Assembly (NCBI GenBank): GCA_022819745.1
Contig: JAJEGS010000024.1
Location: forward strand, 124,001-188,000
Direction: 5' to 3'
DNA length: 64,000 nt
DNA from: Candidatus Latescibacterota bacterium
GTDB lineage: Bacteria > Latescibacterota > UBA2968 > UBA8231
Shown: in pieces, positions 24,555 to 32,726 of the stretch
Layout of the letters: each line of letters starts with the position of its first letter
How positions within the stretch are numbered: the first letter of the stretch is position 1
Program-made: the position numbers and the translations under genes
Notes under the pieces: model-generated
What the model was told of the DNA's origin: nothing
The model's database searches: none
What the model saw: only the letters and a program-made list of their open reading frames with translations

Positions 24555-25837
24555 GCGGCTTCCTCTCGGTTGACGGCCGGTGCCGGCAGCGCGGCCATCT
24601 GCCGCTCGGCGGCGCGCTGATTGCCCATTAGTCGGTAGTGGGTGGTCAAAACGCCCAGCGCTGCCACGTGCAGCAGGACGACGAGGAGCCAATAAACGAT
24701 TGGCAACAGATTGGCCACCAAGCCGATGGCAATGAACAACGAGAGGAAATCCCGCTTGGTAATAAAGCCAGCGCGCTCTAGGAACCGATAGCTCCAATCC
24801 TTTTCGCCGTCGGGCACCTTGTTGCCCAAGTCGCCGAGGTAGTACTGTAGGCTACCGGTGCCGGTTTTTAGGGCGTAGCTGTAGAGCAAGACTAGGGTCA
24901 AGACCATCGAGACGATGGCGGAAATACCGGCGTAGATGGGCAGGTAGTTGTCGGGATAGAGGTGCCACATACCGGCCATCAGCGCGGCGTAGCCGCCGAG
25001 ATAGGCGAGGTTGTCGGTGACCGTGTCGAACCAAGCGCCGAATTTGGTCTCGGCCAGTTTGACGCGGGCGATCTCGCCGTCGCAGCCGTCGAGGATGGAG
25101 GCGAGTTGCCAGAGGACGCCAGCACAGGCAAGCCGCAGGTAGTCGTCCGGCTGCGTCGCCAGATAGGCGGCGAACAGGCCCGGGCACAGGACCATGAAAA
25201 AGGTCACCATGTTGGGTGAGATGCCAGTATCGACGATGAACTTGCTGATGGGTACAGAGATACGCACGTTGAGTAGGCGCGCTACCGTGCCGCTGGTGGC
25301 CTTGCTCACTTGGTCGAAGAGCATGTTCTTAGCGGCACGCGCGCTGCGCTTGTCAACCACGCGCTGCCACAGATGCGGCGCGATGTCTTCGCGGCGGTGC
25401 GGACGCGCTGCGAGCGCACTCCAGAGGTCGCTGGTTAGCGCATCCGGGGACAACGCGCTCGGAGCGCAGAGGAACGCCCCGCTGCTGACGCCTTGGCTGG
25501 TCTGGGCGACGAGGTGGTCTCGCTGTAGGCCCGCGTCGATGAGGGCTTGCAGTGAGGAGTGGTGGTGGACGCAATCGCCTCTGAGCAGCAGCAAGGGCGC
25601 GTTGGGTAGGCGAGCGGCTTCCGGGGTGGTTTGCTCTACTTGGATATCGAGGTCAGGGACCGGGGATTTGCCGCTGGGGGCGTGGCCGGAGGGGAGCACG
25701 ACCAAGACGCGCTTGATGCCCACGCTGGCCATGGTGCGGACCCCGCGTTGGAGGAGGGTGCGGCCAGCAACCTGTACATCGGTTGCAGCGCCAGCGGAAA
25801 AAACCAAAATTCCTTGTTCAATTGCGCGCTTTGGCAT
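24551..25837 (-). CDS. CDP-alcohol phosphatidyltransferase with degenerate nucleotidyltransferase-like N-terminus
   Basis: A protein of 428 residues. The C-terminal half is membrane-embedded and carries the family motif DGCDGEIARVKLAETKFGAW followed by FDTVTDN, matching D-G-x2-A-R-x8-G-x3-D-x3-D. The N-terminal ~180 residues resemble a nucleotidyltransferase fold, but GILVFSAGAATD replaces the glycine-rich start motif, so this part may be inactive. The arrangement recalls bifunctional inositol-phosphate cytidylyltransferase/CDP-inositol phosphotransferases. It is the first gene of the lipid operon. Confidence 0.88.
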   Translation of the reverse strand: MPKRAIEQGILVFSAGAATDVQVAGRTLLQRGVRTMASVGIKRVLVVLPSGHAPSGKSPVPDLDIQVEQTTPEAARLPNAPLLLLRGDCVHHHSSLQALIDAGLQRDHLVAQTSQGVSSGAFLCAPSALSPDALTSDLWSALAARPHRREDIAPHLWQRVVDKRSARAAKNMLFDQVSKATSGTVARLLNVRISVPISKFIVDTGISPNMVTFFMVLCPGLFAAYLATQPDDYLRLACAGVLWQLASILDGCDGEIARVKLAETKFGAWFDTVTDNLAYLGGYAALMAGMWHLYPDNYLPIYAGISAIVSMVLTLVLLYSYALKTGTGSLQYYLGDLGNKVPDGEKDWSYRFLERAGFITKRDFLSLFIAIGLVANLLPIVYWLLVVLLHVAALGVLTTHYRLMGNQRAAERQMAALPAPAVNREEAA

Positions 25838-25895
25838 GTGTTTGCCGTTTAATTTGGGGATGTAAATAAAAGAGGCGCTTTATAGAGAAACACTT

Positions 25896-25924
25896 AGTAT
25901 AAGGAATTTTGCACAGTTTGTCGG
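25896..25924 (-). promoter_or_regulatory. Candidate sigma-70-type promoter of the lipid operon
   Basis: On the minus strand CCGACA (25919-25924), a 17-base spacer and TATACT (25896-25901) fit the -35/-10 consensus at 4 and 5 of 6 positions. The transcript would start about 50 bp before the phosphatidyltransferase ATG at 25837. The gap 25838-25974 also has to hold a promoter for the plus-strand gene at 25975; there I see only TACAAT at 25951-25956. Confidence 0.4.
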
Positions 25925-25974
25925 ACCTTAATTTCGTGTGACTATTGTGTTACAATTGACCAAAAAGGCTTGTC

Positions 25975-27993
25975 ATGGCGGTTAAGACCTTCACATGGCT
26001 ACTGTTTGTCTGCTGGGCGACGGCTAGCGGTGCCCAGCGGCAAAGTTGGCAGATCGGCGGCGCGGGCTTGGCTTGGAGCGAAGGCGATTCCTCAGTGGTG
26101 CTCGTCGATTTTGACTCGGTGCCCGGCGCGATCCAACCCGTCTATATCGAGCCTGACAAGAGCTTGTTTTCGCTTTTTACGGGCTGGGAGCCGCTCAAAG
26201 AGCCGCGCGAGTTGACCTATGTCGAAGGCGAGACGCCACGGGCTTGGAAGGGGTCGCAGGGCAACGAGACCACCGCCCACAATGGCACCTATATGGTCGA
26301 TGGCGACAGTATGTCTTTTAACCCGCCGGTGTCGTCCAATCCCGAATCAGTCTGGTACACCATTGATCTAGCCGTGCCGGTACCGGCGCACCGCTTTGGT
26401 TTTTTTACGCCGCCTCGGGGCTTTCGCTCCGACGGTATCCCCTTTGCCGAGGACGCGGTGCCGGCCTACGAGGTGTCTATCGCAGTGGAAGGCGATCCGA
26501 GTTGGCTCGAAGGGAGCCAACCCTATAAACGAATTGGTCCGCTGATCGCCGATGTTGCCGAAAATTTTGTCGCCCGGGTGCAGATCGAATTTCCCAGACA
26601 ATACGTGCGCTTCGTGCGCTACAAGCGGAAGACCTCGCTGTTGGATTCGGGGAGAGGGGGCAACACTAGCGTGCGTTCGGGGACTGCTTTCAAGGGGTCC
26701 ATCGGTGACTTTGAACTCTTTGGCGAGGGGGTGCCGCGCAAGGCGGTTTACCGCTCGCGGATTTTCGAATTGGAAGAGCCGGTCAACTTCGGTCGCCTGT
26801 TTTGGGCGGCGAAGCCGTTGCGCGTGGTCAATGGCGAATTGGTGGAGGCTCCCGATGCCGAGGTGGGGGTGGAGATTGAGGTGCGCACGGGGCGCGACGG
26901 GGATCCGAATATTTATCACGAATACACTGATCGCGGGGGTGAAGAGGAGGTGCCGCGCGAGCGCTACGATTTGGTGCTGCAGCCGCGCTGGCGAGCCGGT
27001 CTCCTGCGCGACCCCCGACCGGGAATGCGCGCCTCTATTCAGTACGATAGCGACAATTGGTCTTTTTGGTCGCTGCCCTTTGCTGAGTCAGGGCAGGCGA
27101 TTGACCTCAAAGGAGGGACTCATTTTCAGTTGCGGATTACGCTCAAAAGCGAGGATTTCGCTTCGTTCGTGCGGCTCGACTCGCTGTGGATTGAGACCGC
27201 GCCGCTACTGGCTAGCCGAGTCGTGGGCGAGGTAGCGCTAGCCGGCGATGTGCAGCCGGCGGGAGGCTTGACCCAAGTGCCGTTGGGTCAAGCCGCGGAA
27301 CTGATCTACGATATTCGCGGCGAATTTGTCGGTGAGGGGGCAGGCTTTGACGCGCTGAGGATTCGCACCGGGACGCGGGCTAGGTTTACCCGGCTAGAAA
27401 TGGGGCATCCCCCGAGGGTGGTTGAGCCGGTTGCAGTCATCGAGGGCGATGAGGAACTAGCGGTGGTGTTGCCGGAGCGGATCGGGCCGGGGGCCGCGGA
27501 AGGAGCGCGGGTCGTCTTTGTCGCGGATGTGTTCTCGCTGGCTTGGACGTTTTCGGGCGAGGTCTATAATGACGGCGTCGATGCGCTGCCCCAGCCCGTT
27601 GAACCGGGCGATGCCAGCGCCGAACTGGGGACCAATAGTCTGCGGGTCTTGGGGATGGCCGGTCAAGGCGATGGGCCGGTGGTGGGATTGGATTTTTCCA
27701 CTAGGGTGCTGACGCCCAATGGAGATGGAGTCCACGACGAGGTCGAAATCGGCTATGCGCTGGTGGGGTTGCCCGAGGATGTCCCTGTAATGTTTAAGGT
27801 GTACTCACTCGACGGAAGGCGGGTGGCCCAGCGGTCGTTGGGTGTGCAGCGCTTCGGTGCGCAGCGGGTGCGCTGGGATGGGCGCGATGGGGACGGGGTT
27901 TTATTGTCGCCGGGTATTTACTTGGTTGAAATAGCGCCTGAAGCCGAGCGGACGGGAGCACGTCGGTTGCGCCTGTTAACCTTGATTTACTGA
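25975..27993 (+). CDS. Secreted discoidin/FlgD-type protein, subfamily A
   Basis: A protein of 672 residues with a signal peptide (WLLFVCWATASGAQ). A discoidin-like segment around residues 90-260 shows TYMVDGDSMSFNPPVSSN and RQYVRFVRYKRKT. A second carbohydrate-module-like region follows (RSRIFELEEPVNFGRLFWA). The C-terminus has LTPNGDGVHDEVEIGYAL, then an FlgD-like fold (YSLDGRRVAQ, WDGRDGDGV, PGIYLVEI), and ends in TLIY. It pairs with the 2548-4485 protein by size and layout. It is followed after 4 bp by a subfamily-B gene, the same order as at the left edge. Role at the cell surface is inferred. Confidence 0.88.
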   Translation: MAVKTFTWLLFVCWATASGAQRQSWQIGGAGLAWSEGDSSVVLVDFDSVPGAIQPVYIEPDKSLFSLFTGWEPLKEPRELTYVEGETPRAWKGSQGNETTAHNGTYMVDGDSMSFNPPVSSNPESVWYTIDLAVPVPAHRFGFFTPPRGFRSDGIPFAEDAVPAYEVSIAVEGDPSWLEGSQPYKRIGPLIADVAENFVARVQIEFPRQYVRFVRYKRKTSLLDSGRGGNTSVRSGTAFKGSIGDFELFGEGVPRKAVYRSRIFELEEPVNFGRLFWAAKPLRVVNGELVEAPDAEVGVEIEVRTGRDGDPNIYHEYTDRGGEEEVPRERYDLVLQPRWRAGLLRDPRPGMRASIQYDSDNWSFWSLPFAESGQAIDLKGGTHFQLRITLKSEDFASFVRLDSLWIETAPLLASRVVGEVALAGDVQPAGGLTQVPLGQAAELIYDIRGEFVGEGAGFDALRIRTGTRARFTRLEMGHPPRVVEPVAVIEGDEELAVVLPERIGPGAAEGARVVFVADVFSLAWTFSGEVYNDGVDALPQPVEPGDASAELGTNSLRVLGMAGQGDGPVVGLDFSTRVLTPNGDGVHDEVEIGYALVGLPEDVPVMFKVYSLDGRRVAQRSLGVQRFGAQRVRWDGRDGDGVLLSPGIYLVEIAPEAERTGARRLRLLTLIY

Positions 27994-27997
27994 GAGC

Positions 27998-30346
27998 ATG
28001 GCAATGCGCTTGTTGTACGCGCTACTATTGGGAATCGGCGCGGTGTGGGCCGATGAACTGCGCTTCGATAGTGCGGCTGCGTGGCGGTCGTGGCAGATGC
28101 CCAACGACTTGGTGCAGATCGATGCCGACGGCAGGCTGCGGCTGCGGAAGTTCCGCAAGGAGATCAACGCCGTGGCCAACGCCGGAGACTTCCGCCATGC
28201 GACGCAGGAGCGCGGCGAGGTGGCAGGTGGGATCTGGGAAGCCAAGAGCAATCCACAGACGGCAGATTTGATTGTCGATGGCGATCTAGAAACCTTCTGG
28301 CAACCCGATCCCGACGATGCGCTCGATCAGTGGTCGGTGCAGATCGATTTGGGGCGTCCGGTGCTGGCGCGCCAGATTCGCTTGGTCTTTCCCGACCGCG
28401 AGGGGGCGCGGCCCTTGCGGCAATTCAGCGTCTTCGTCTCTGCTGGTGCGCGGATTCAGGCGCTCAACGATGTGTTCAAGTTTGAAGCGGTCTATCGCAC
28501 GTCCAAGCCCAACGCCGAGACTGAATTGGTGATTCCCTTGGAGTATCTGGGTACAGATAGCACTTATGTGTTGGACGCGTCTTTGGACATTGATCGCGAG
28601 CGCGAGCGCCGCTATCAGGTGATCCAGTACATCATTGTCGAAGCCGACGAGCAGCATCCAGAAGCCGCGCTGGCCGAGATCGAGGTGCTAGCCGTAGGGG
28701 ATAACGTGAGCTTGGGCACGGCCGAGCGCGGCGGTAGCTTTCTCGAAGGGGGCCGCACCACGGGCGCGGCTCTGATGTTCGACGGCGATATGGATAGCTT
28801 CGCCCTGTTGACTAGTGCCGAAGGCGGTTGGCGCGATGCGGGCGTGTGGTGGCGGGTGGATTTGGGGGCGGTGTTTTTCCTCGATGAAATTTTTATCTAC
28901 TTCAGCCAGCTAGGCGAAGGGCTGCGCAGTCAGGTCCAGGGCGGCAACCCTTCGGCGGCGGGTGGGCTTTTCTTGGTCTCCGACGGTCGCCCGGCTGCGG
29001 GATCGGGGTTGCCAGTGCCCGAGCAGGTCGATTATGAGGTGCTTGTCGAAGATCGCTGTCGGCCTCGGTGTTTGGGACGGCTTTTCCACCAGCGCTACTT
29101 GTTCGCCCCGCGCAAGGTCCGCTACCTACTCTGGCACGAGATAGATGGGACGGCCTCGGGCTTTGGTTGGGGCTTGGAGACCATGCTCTTTTCTGCGGGC
29201 TACCCGGCGCGCGTGGAGATGCGCTCGGACTTTGTCAATTTAGCGGCAGCAGCCGGCGACGGGCGGCCCAAGGTGATTGAGCGGCTGACGTGGGACGCCG
29301 ACCTGCCGCCGCAGACTAGAATCCAACTGCGCTCGCGCTCGGGCAATGCACTGCAGGAGGTGTACACTTTTTCCGACCGCAAAGGCGATGTTGTCACCGA
29401 GGAGAAGTGGAACAGTTTGCCCAAGGTGTTAAAAGGCGAAATCGACACAACCTTGGTAGTAGGCGAAGATTGGGACGCTTGGAGCAACATCTACCAGTTC
29501 TCGGGCGAGACCTTTAAGTCGGCGAGTCCGCGTCGCTTCGTGCAATTGGAGATGATCCTCTCGACCGAGGACCTGCACGTGGCTCCCTCCGTAGATGCGC
29601 TGGCGATTGAGTTTGTCGATGCTTTGGTACAAGAAGCGCGCGGACAAATCTGGCCGCGGGCAGCCCGGCTCAACGAGGATACGCGCTTTACCTATACGCT
29701 GTGGACAGACGCCGACGAGCAGGACAGCGGCTTTGATCGCCTGCGCTTGCACATTCCCGGCGCGACTACGGGCGAGGTGGCCCTGCGGATTGGCGGAGAA
29801 GAGGTCGCGCCCGAGGCAGTGAGATTGCACGGCGATTCACTATTGGTCTCGTTGCCGCGCATCGTGGTCGCCGATTCGGTGGAGGTGGATTTTACAGCGC
29901 GGATTTGGGACAATGCTGCGCTGTTTGCGCTCGACCTAGGCATGGGTGAGCGCCCTGGAATCTGGCAGTCGGTAGTGCCGCACGAGCGCCGGGCCAATAT
30001 CGTGTTGTTGCCCGATCTGCCGGTCCAATCTGCGCTCGTCGGCGATGTGAAAATTGCGCCGGTGGCGTTTACGCCCAACGGCGATGGAGTCAACGACGCG
30101 GTGGAGATCAGCTTTATGGTATTCAAGGCAAAGGGCATCCAGCCGCGAGTGCAGATTTTCGACGTCGCTGGTCGGTTAGTGGCGCAGCCGGTTGGTAGCG
30201 AGGGTGTTGGACGTTGGCACTTTCGCTGGTCGGGGCAGACTGTGGACGGCGCATTGGCGTTGCCGGGGATCTATCTCTGCCGGATTGACCCAGGGACGGC
30301 GAGCGGTAGCGCGGCGATTTTGCGGCCTCTTGCCTTGGCCTATTAG
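27998..30346 (+). CDS. Large secreted discoidin/FlgD-type protein, subfamily B
   Basis: A protein of 782 residues with a short signal peptide (LLYALLLGIGAVWADEL). The discoidin-like segment reads DLIVDGDLETFWQPDPDDAL followed by VQIDLGRPVLARQIRLVF. A second lectin-like part follows (MFDGDMDSFALLTSAEGG, VDLGAVFFLDEIFIYF). Later come linkers with RTRSGN-type strands and FTPNGDGVNDAVEISFMV. The closing FlgD-like domain has DVAGRLVAQP and PGIYLCRI and ends ALAY. Closest in layout to the proteins at 1-2519 and 57466-59790. A rho-independent terminator lies 80 bp after the stop. Confidence 0.88.
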   Translation: MAMRLLYALLLGIGAVWADELRFDSAAAWRSWQMPNDLVQIDADGRLRLRKFRKEINAVANAGDFRHATQERGEVAGGIWEAKSNPQTADLIVDGDLETFWQPDPDDALDQWSVQIDLGRPVLARQIRLVFPDREGARPLRQFSVFVSAGARIQALNDVFKFEAVYRTSKPNAETELVIPLEYLGTDSTYVLDASLDIDRERERRYQVIQYIIVEADEQHPEAALAEIEVLAVGDNVSLGTAERGGSFLEGGRTTGAALMFDGDMDSFALLTSAEGGWRDAGVWWRVDLGAVFFLDEIFIYFSQLGEGLRSQVQGGNPSAAGGLFLVSDGRPAAGSGLPVPEQVDYEVLVEDRCRPRCLGRLFHQRYLFAPRKVRYLLWHEIDGTASGFGWGLETMLFSAGYPARVEMRSDFVNLAAAAGDGRPKVIERLTWDADLPPQTRIQLRSRSGNALQEVYTFSDRKGDVVTEEKWNSLPKVLKGEIDTTLVVGEDWDAWSNIYQFSGETFKSASPRRFVQLEMILSTEDLHVAPSVDALAIEFVDALVQEARGQIWPRAARLNEDTRFTYTLWTDADEQDSGFDRLRLHIPGATTGEVALRIGGEEVAPEAVRLHGDSLLVSLPRIVVADSVEVDFTARIWDNAALFALDLGMGERPGIWQSVVPHERRANIVLLPDLPVQSALVGDVKIAPVAFTPNGDGVNDAVEISFMVFKAKGIQPRVQIFDVAGRLVAQPVGSEGVGRWHFRWSGQTVDGALALPGIYLCRIDPGTASGSAAILRPLALAY

Positions 30347-30427
30347 TGCGGTCTCCGTTGACGCGCAACAAAGGCTAAGCCACGCAGCGTAGGAACCTCC
30401 CACCTTCCTTTTAAGTCTTATGTTTTC

Positions 30428-30459
30428 AATCCTTTAGGATTTTCCTAAAGGATTTTTTT
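30428..30459 (+). terminator. Rho-independent terminator
   Basis: A perfect 12-bp stem AATCCTTTAGGA (30428-30439), three-base T loop, TCCTAAAGGATT (30443-30454), then a run of T to 30459. It ends transcription of the two-gene discoidin operon and lies directly in front of the sigma-54 promoter block. Confidence 0.85.
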
Positions 30460-30475
30460 GTGCGTGGTCTGCCCG

Positions 30476-30493
30476 TTGGCACGGAATGTGCAT
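30476..30493 (+). promoter_or_regulatory. Sigma-54 promoter of the activator gene
   Basis: TTGGCACGGAATGTGCAT carries the invariant GG and GC ten bases apart, matching TGGCACG-N4-TTGCW. The expected start is near 30504, leaving a leader of about 65 bp before the ATG at 30571. The surrounding 34 bases (30460-30493) recur at 31760-31793 with two differences, exactly 1300 bp away. Confidence 0.85.
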
Positions 30494-30570
30494 TAGCTCA
30501 GTCGAAGCCGACGGGTAGGCCCATAACGGAGGGGTGGCGTGGAGGAGGTCGGCTGCTTGAGGGATGAAGC

Positions 30571-31578
30571 ATGACCCAATTAAGCAACACCCCTCCGGCC
30601 CAAGTACTCAGCCGCAGCCCGGCCATCGCCCTGCTCTTAAAAAGGGTGCCGCAGGTGGCCACCACGAATATCCCAGTGCTTTTGTTGGGCGAGACCGGCG
30701 TCGGTAAGGGCCTGCTCGCCCATACGATCCACCATCAGAGTGCCCGCGGTGCGGCAACCTTCCATGCGGTCAATTGTGCCGCCTTGCCCGCCGGCTTGGT
30801 CGAAAGCACACTGTTCGGCCACGAGAAAGGGGCTTTCACCAGCGCCGTAGCACGACATCGCGGCTATTTTGAGCAGGCGGATGGCAGTACGCTGTTCCTC
30901 GATGAAATCGGCGACATGTCGATGGAAGCCCAACAGCGATTACTGCATGTCTTGGAGCAGGATCGAATCACCCGCGTCGGCGGTACGGACTCCATCCTCA
31001 TTGATGTGCGGATCATGGCGGCGACGAATCGCGACCTGCAACGAGCGATTGAGGAGGGGACGTTCCGCACGGATCTATACTACCGCTTGAATAGGTTTCC
31101 TCTCACGGTGCCGCCACTGCGCGAGCGGCGGGAGGATATTCCAATGTTGGCCGAGCATTTTGTGCATCAGTATGCCCATGAGCACCAGCGACCGATGCGG
31201 CGGTTGAGCGACGAGGTGCTGGCCTACTTGCAGGGGTATGCTTGGCCGGGCAATGTGCGTCAGTTGGAATATTGGGTGGAGCGGGCGGTGATTGTGTGTG
31301 AAGGGGAGCGCATGGCGATGGCGGATGTGTGGTCAGCGGAGGATGTGGGGTTGGTTTTGCCTTCGGCGGCTGAGCCGGTTGCCGAGGCGGTAGAGAAACA
31401 AGATGAGTTGCCGCTCGCCGAGGGCGAGGATGAGCAGCAGCGCATTATCACGGCGTTGCGTAAGACCAATTGGGTGGTCTCTGGGGAACGCGGCGCGGCG
31501 TGCTTGTTGGGCATGAGTGATAAGACATTGGACTATCGGATACGCAAGTATGGCCTCCAACGGCCCAAGAAGGCGTAA
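30571..31578 (+). CDS. Sigma-54-dependent transcriptional activator without regulatory domain
   Basis: A protein of 335 residues made only of the AAA+ module and a Fis-type helix-turn-helix. Walker A is GETGVGKG (residues 40-47). The sigma-54-contact loop is GAFTSA (87-92; the usual form is GAFTGA). Walker B is DEIGD (111-115), and sensor/arginine-finger blocks follow (RTDLYYRLNRFPL). The DNA-binding end is GAACLLGMSDKTLDYRIRKY. No receiver, GAF or PAS domain precedes the ATPase, as in PspF, so activity must be set by expression or by a partner. A sigma-54 promoter precedes the gene and a second precedes the exoprotein operon downstream, which is probably its target. Confidence 0.92.
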   Translation: MTQLSNTPPAQVLSRSPAIALLLKRVPQVATTNIPVLLLGETGVGKGLLAHTIHHQSARGAATFHAVNCAALPAGLVESTLFGHEKGAFTSAVARHRGYFEQADGSTLFLDEIGDMSMEAQQRLLHVLEQDRITRVGGTDSILIDVRIMAATNRDLQRAIEEGTFRTDLYYRLNRFPLTVPPLRERREDIPMLAEHFVHQYAHEHQRPMRRLSDEVLAYLQGYAWPGNVRQLEYWVERAVIVCEGERMAMADVWSAEDVGLVLPSAAEPVAEAVEKQDELPLAEGEDEQQRIITALRKTNWVVSGERGAACLLGMSDKTLDYRIRKYGLQRPKKA

Positions 31579-31596
31579 CGGCACCGTTGTTGTGGT

Positions 31597-31653
31597 GGGG
31601 AAAAATTTCCCCAAAAGAGGAAAAATTTCCTCAACAAGGGGAAAAATTTCCCC
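31597..31653. promoter_or_regulatory. Three phased palindromes: candidate upstream activator sites
   Basis: Palindromes GGGGAAAAATTTCCCC (31597-31612), GAGGAAAAATTTCCTC (31617-31632) and GGGGAAAAATTTCCCC (31638-31653) have centres 20 and 21 bp apart, about two helical turns. They lie about 150-200 bp upstream of the expected start of the sigma-54 promoter at 31776, the usual place for activator enhancer sites. The gap 31579-31916 holds nothing else besides the promoter. The adjacent activator is the natural candidate ligand. Confidence 0.75.
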
Positions 31654-31775
31654 AAAAGAGGGATGACGGCCCATCTTTTGTGAAGAGTAGAAAATACTTT
31701 CGCATTTTTTAAGTGTCATATTTTTCAACCCTTTAGGCCATGTCTGCACGATTTTTTTAGTGCGTGGTCGGCCCG

Positions 31776-31793
31776 TTGGCACGAAATGTGCAT
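31776..31793 (+). promoter_or_regulatory. Sigma-54 promoter of the exoprotein operon
   Basis: TTGGCACGAAATGTGCAT has the GG/GC pair at the required ten-base spacing. Start is expected near 31804, about 113 bp before the ATG at 31917. The flanking 34-base block duplicates the one in front of the activator gene. Confidence 0.85.
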
Positions 31794-31916
31794 ATATCCG
31801 GTTGCAGTAAAGCCGCTGCGGCACCGAGGCCGCACGTGGTATCTTATCGCGTCGTCTCTGGTCGGCTTGGGGCTGCTGGAACGACGCCTTTCCCATCTCT
31901 TGAAAGGAGATCAATC

Positions 31917-32726
31917 ATGGGAACGAAGCAGTTTCGCTTGCTTTGGGTAGTCCTGCTCAGCCTGAGTGGGGTGCTGCCTGCCGCCGCCACGGACTACCAA
32001 GCGTCAGACTATCTGCCGCTGGCCGTGGGTAACTCGTGGACGTACAGCCATGAGTTTTATGACCTTGAGACCAATGATGGTGATGGCGGTTTTGAGCAGT
32101 ATTCCGCATACGTAGATCAATTTCCGGCCCCGGGTGAACCTTTCCTGGACCCCGAATTCACAATCTCGGTGTTGGACACGGAGGTCATTGACGGCAAGAC
32201 GTATTACGTGATCAGCGACATGCCGGCCAACTGGCCGCCGGCCCCACCGTACTTCATCGCGGGCAAGAAGCTGCGCTGGGAAGGTACGCACCTGATGGAA
32301 CGCACCGCCGATGGCGAGCGGTCTGTGTTTCGTTTTGACGGGGCTAACGACGCCGGCTACACCGTCGAGACCGAAGAAGGGGACCTCTTGGTTAAGACGA
32401 TAGTGTATTCAGAGGCTGTGAATTTTTATGATTTCAACCTTCGTCCTCCTAGGCTTGCTCTAAATGAGGGTCGGTCATGTGGATTTACTGAGAAGTACGG
32501 CGTCGTCGTATGTGGTCGGACGATACATGGGGGGCCGGATAAGACGATATCTGGAACAGGGGAACAGGGGGAGATGTTTGGGTTGTCGGGCAGCATATCG
32601 TTCAGTAACCGCGTAAGAACCCTCCAGGCAGTCTTAGAAGGTCGCACAGTGGTGTATAAAGACCTGTTGACACCCACGAGCATCTCGCCGTCGTCTTGGG
32701 GTCAGGTCAAGAAGGAGGCTCAGTGA
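31917..32726 (+). CDS. Secreted protein of unknown function, first gene of the exoprotein operon
   Basis: A protein of 269 residues from the ATG at 31917, preceded by AAAGGAGA. A signal peptide ends near PAAATDYQ. The mature N-terminus YLPLAVGNSWTYSHEF is a phrase seen in many exported bacterial proteins of unknown role. Beta-strand-rich, with two cysteines that could form a disulfide. The stop overlaps the metalloprotease start by one base (TGATG). Co-expression with a protease suggests a propeptide-like, chaperone or inhibitor role, but nothing in the sequence decides this. Confidence 0.8.
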   Translation: MGTKQFRLLWVVLLSLSGVLPAAATDYQASDYLPLAVGNSWTYSHEFYDLETNDGDGGFEQYSAYVDQFPAPGEPFLDPEFTISVLDTEVIDGKTYYVISDMPANWPPAPPYFIAGKKLRWEGTHLMERTADGERSVFRFDGANDAGYTVETEEGDLLVKTIVYSEAVNFYDFNLRPPRLALNEGRSCGFTEKYGVVVCGRTIHGGPDKTISGTGEQGEMFGLSGSISFSNRVRTLQAVLEGRTVVYKDLLTPTSISPSSWGQVKKEAQ

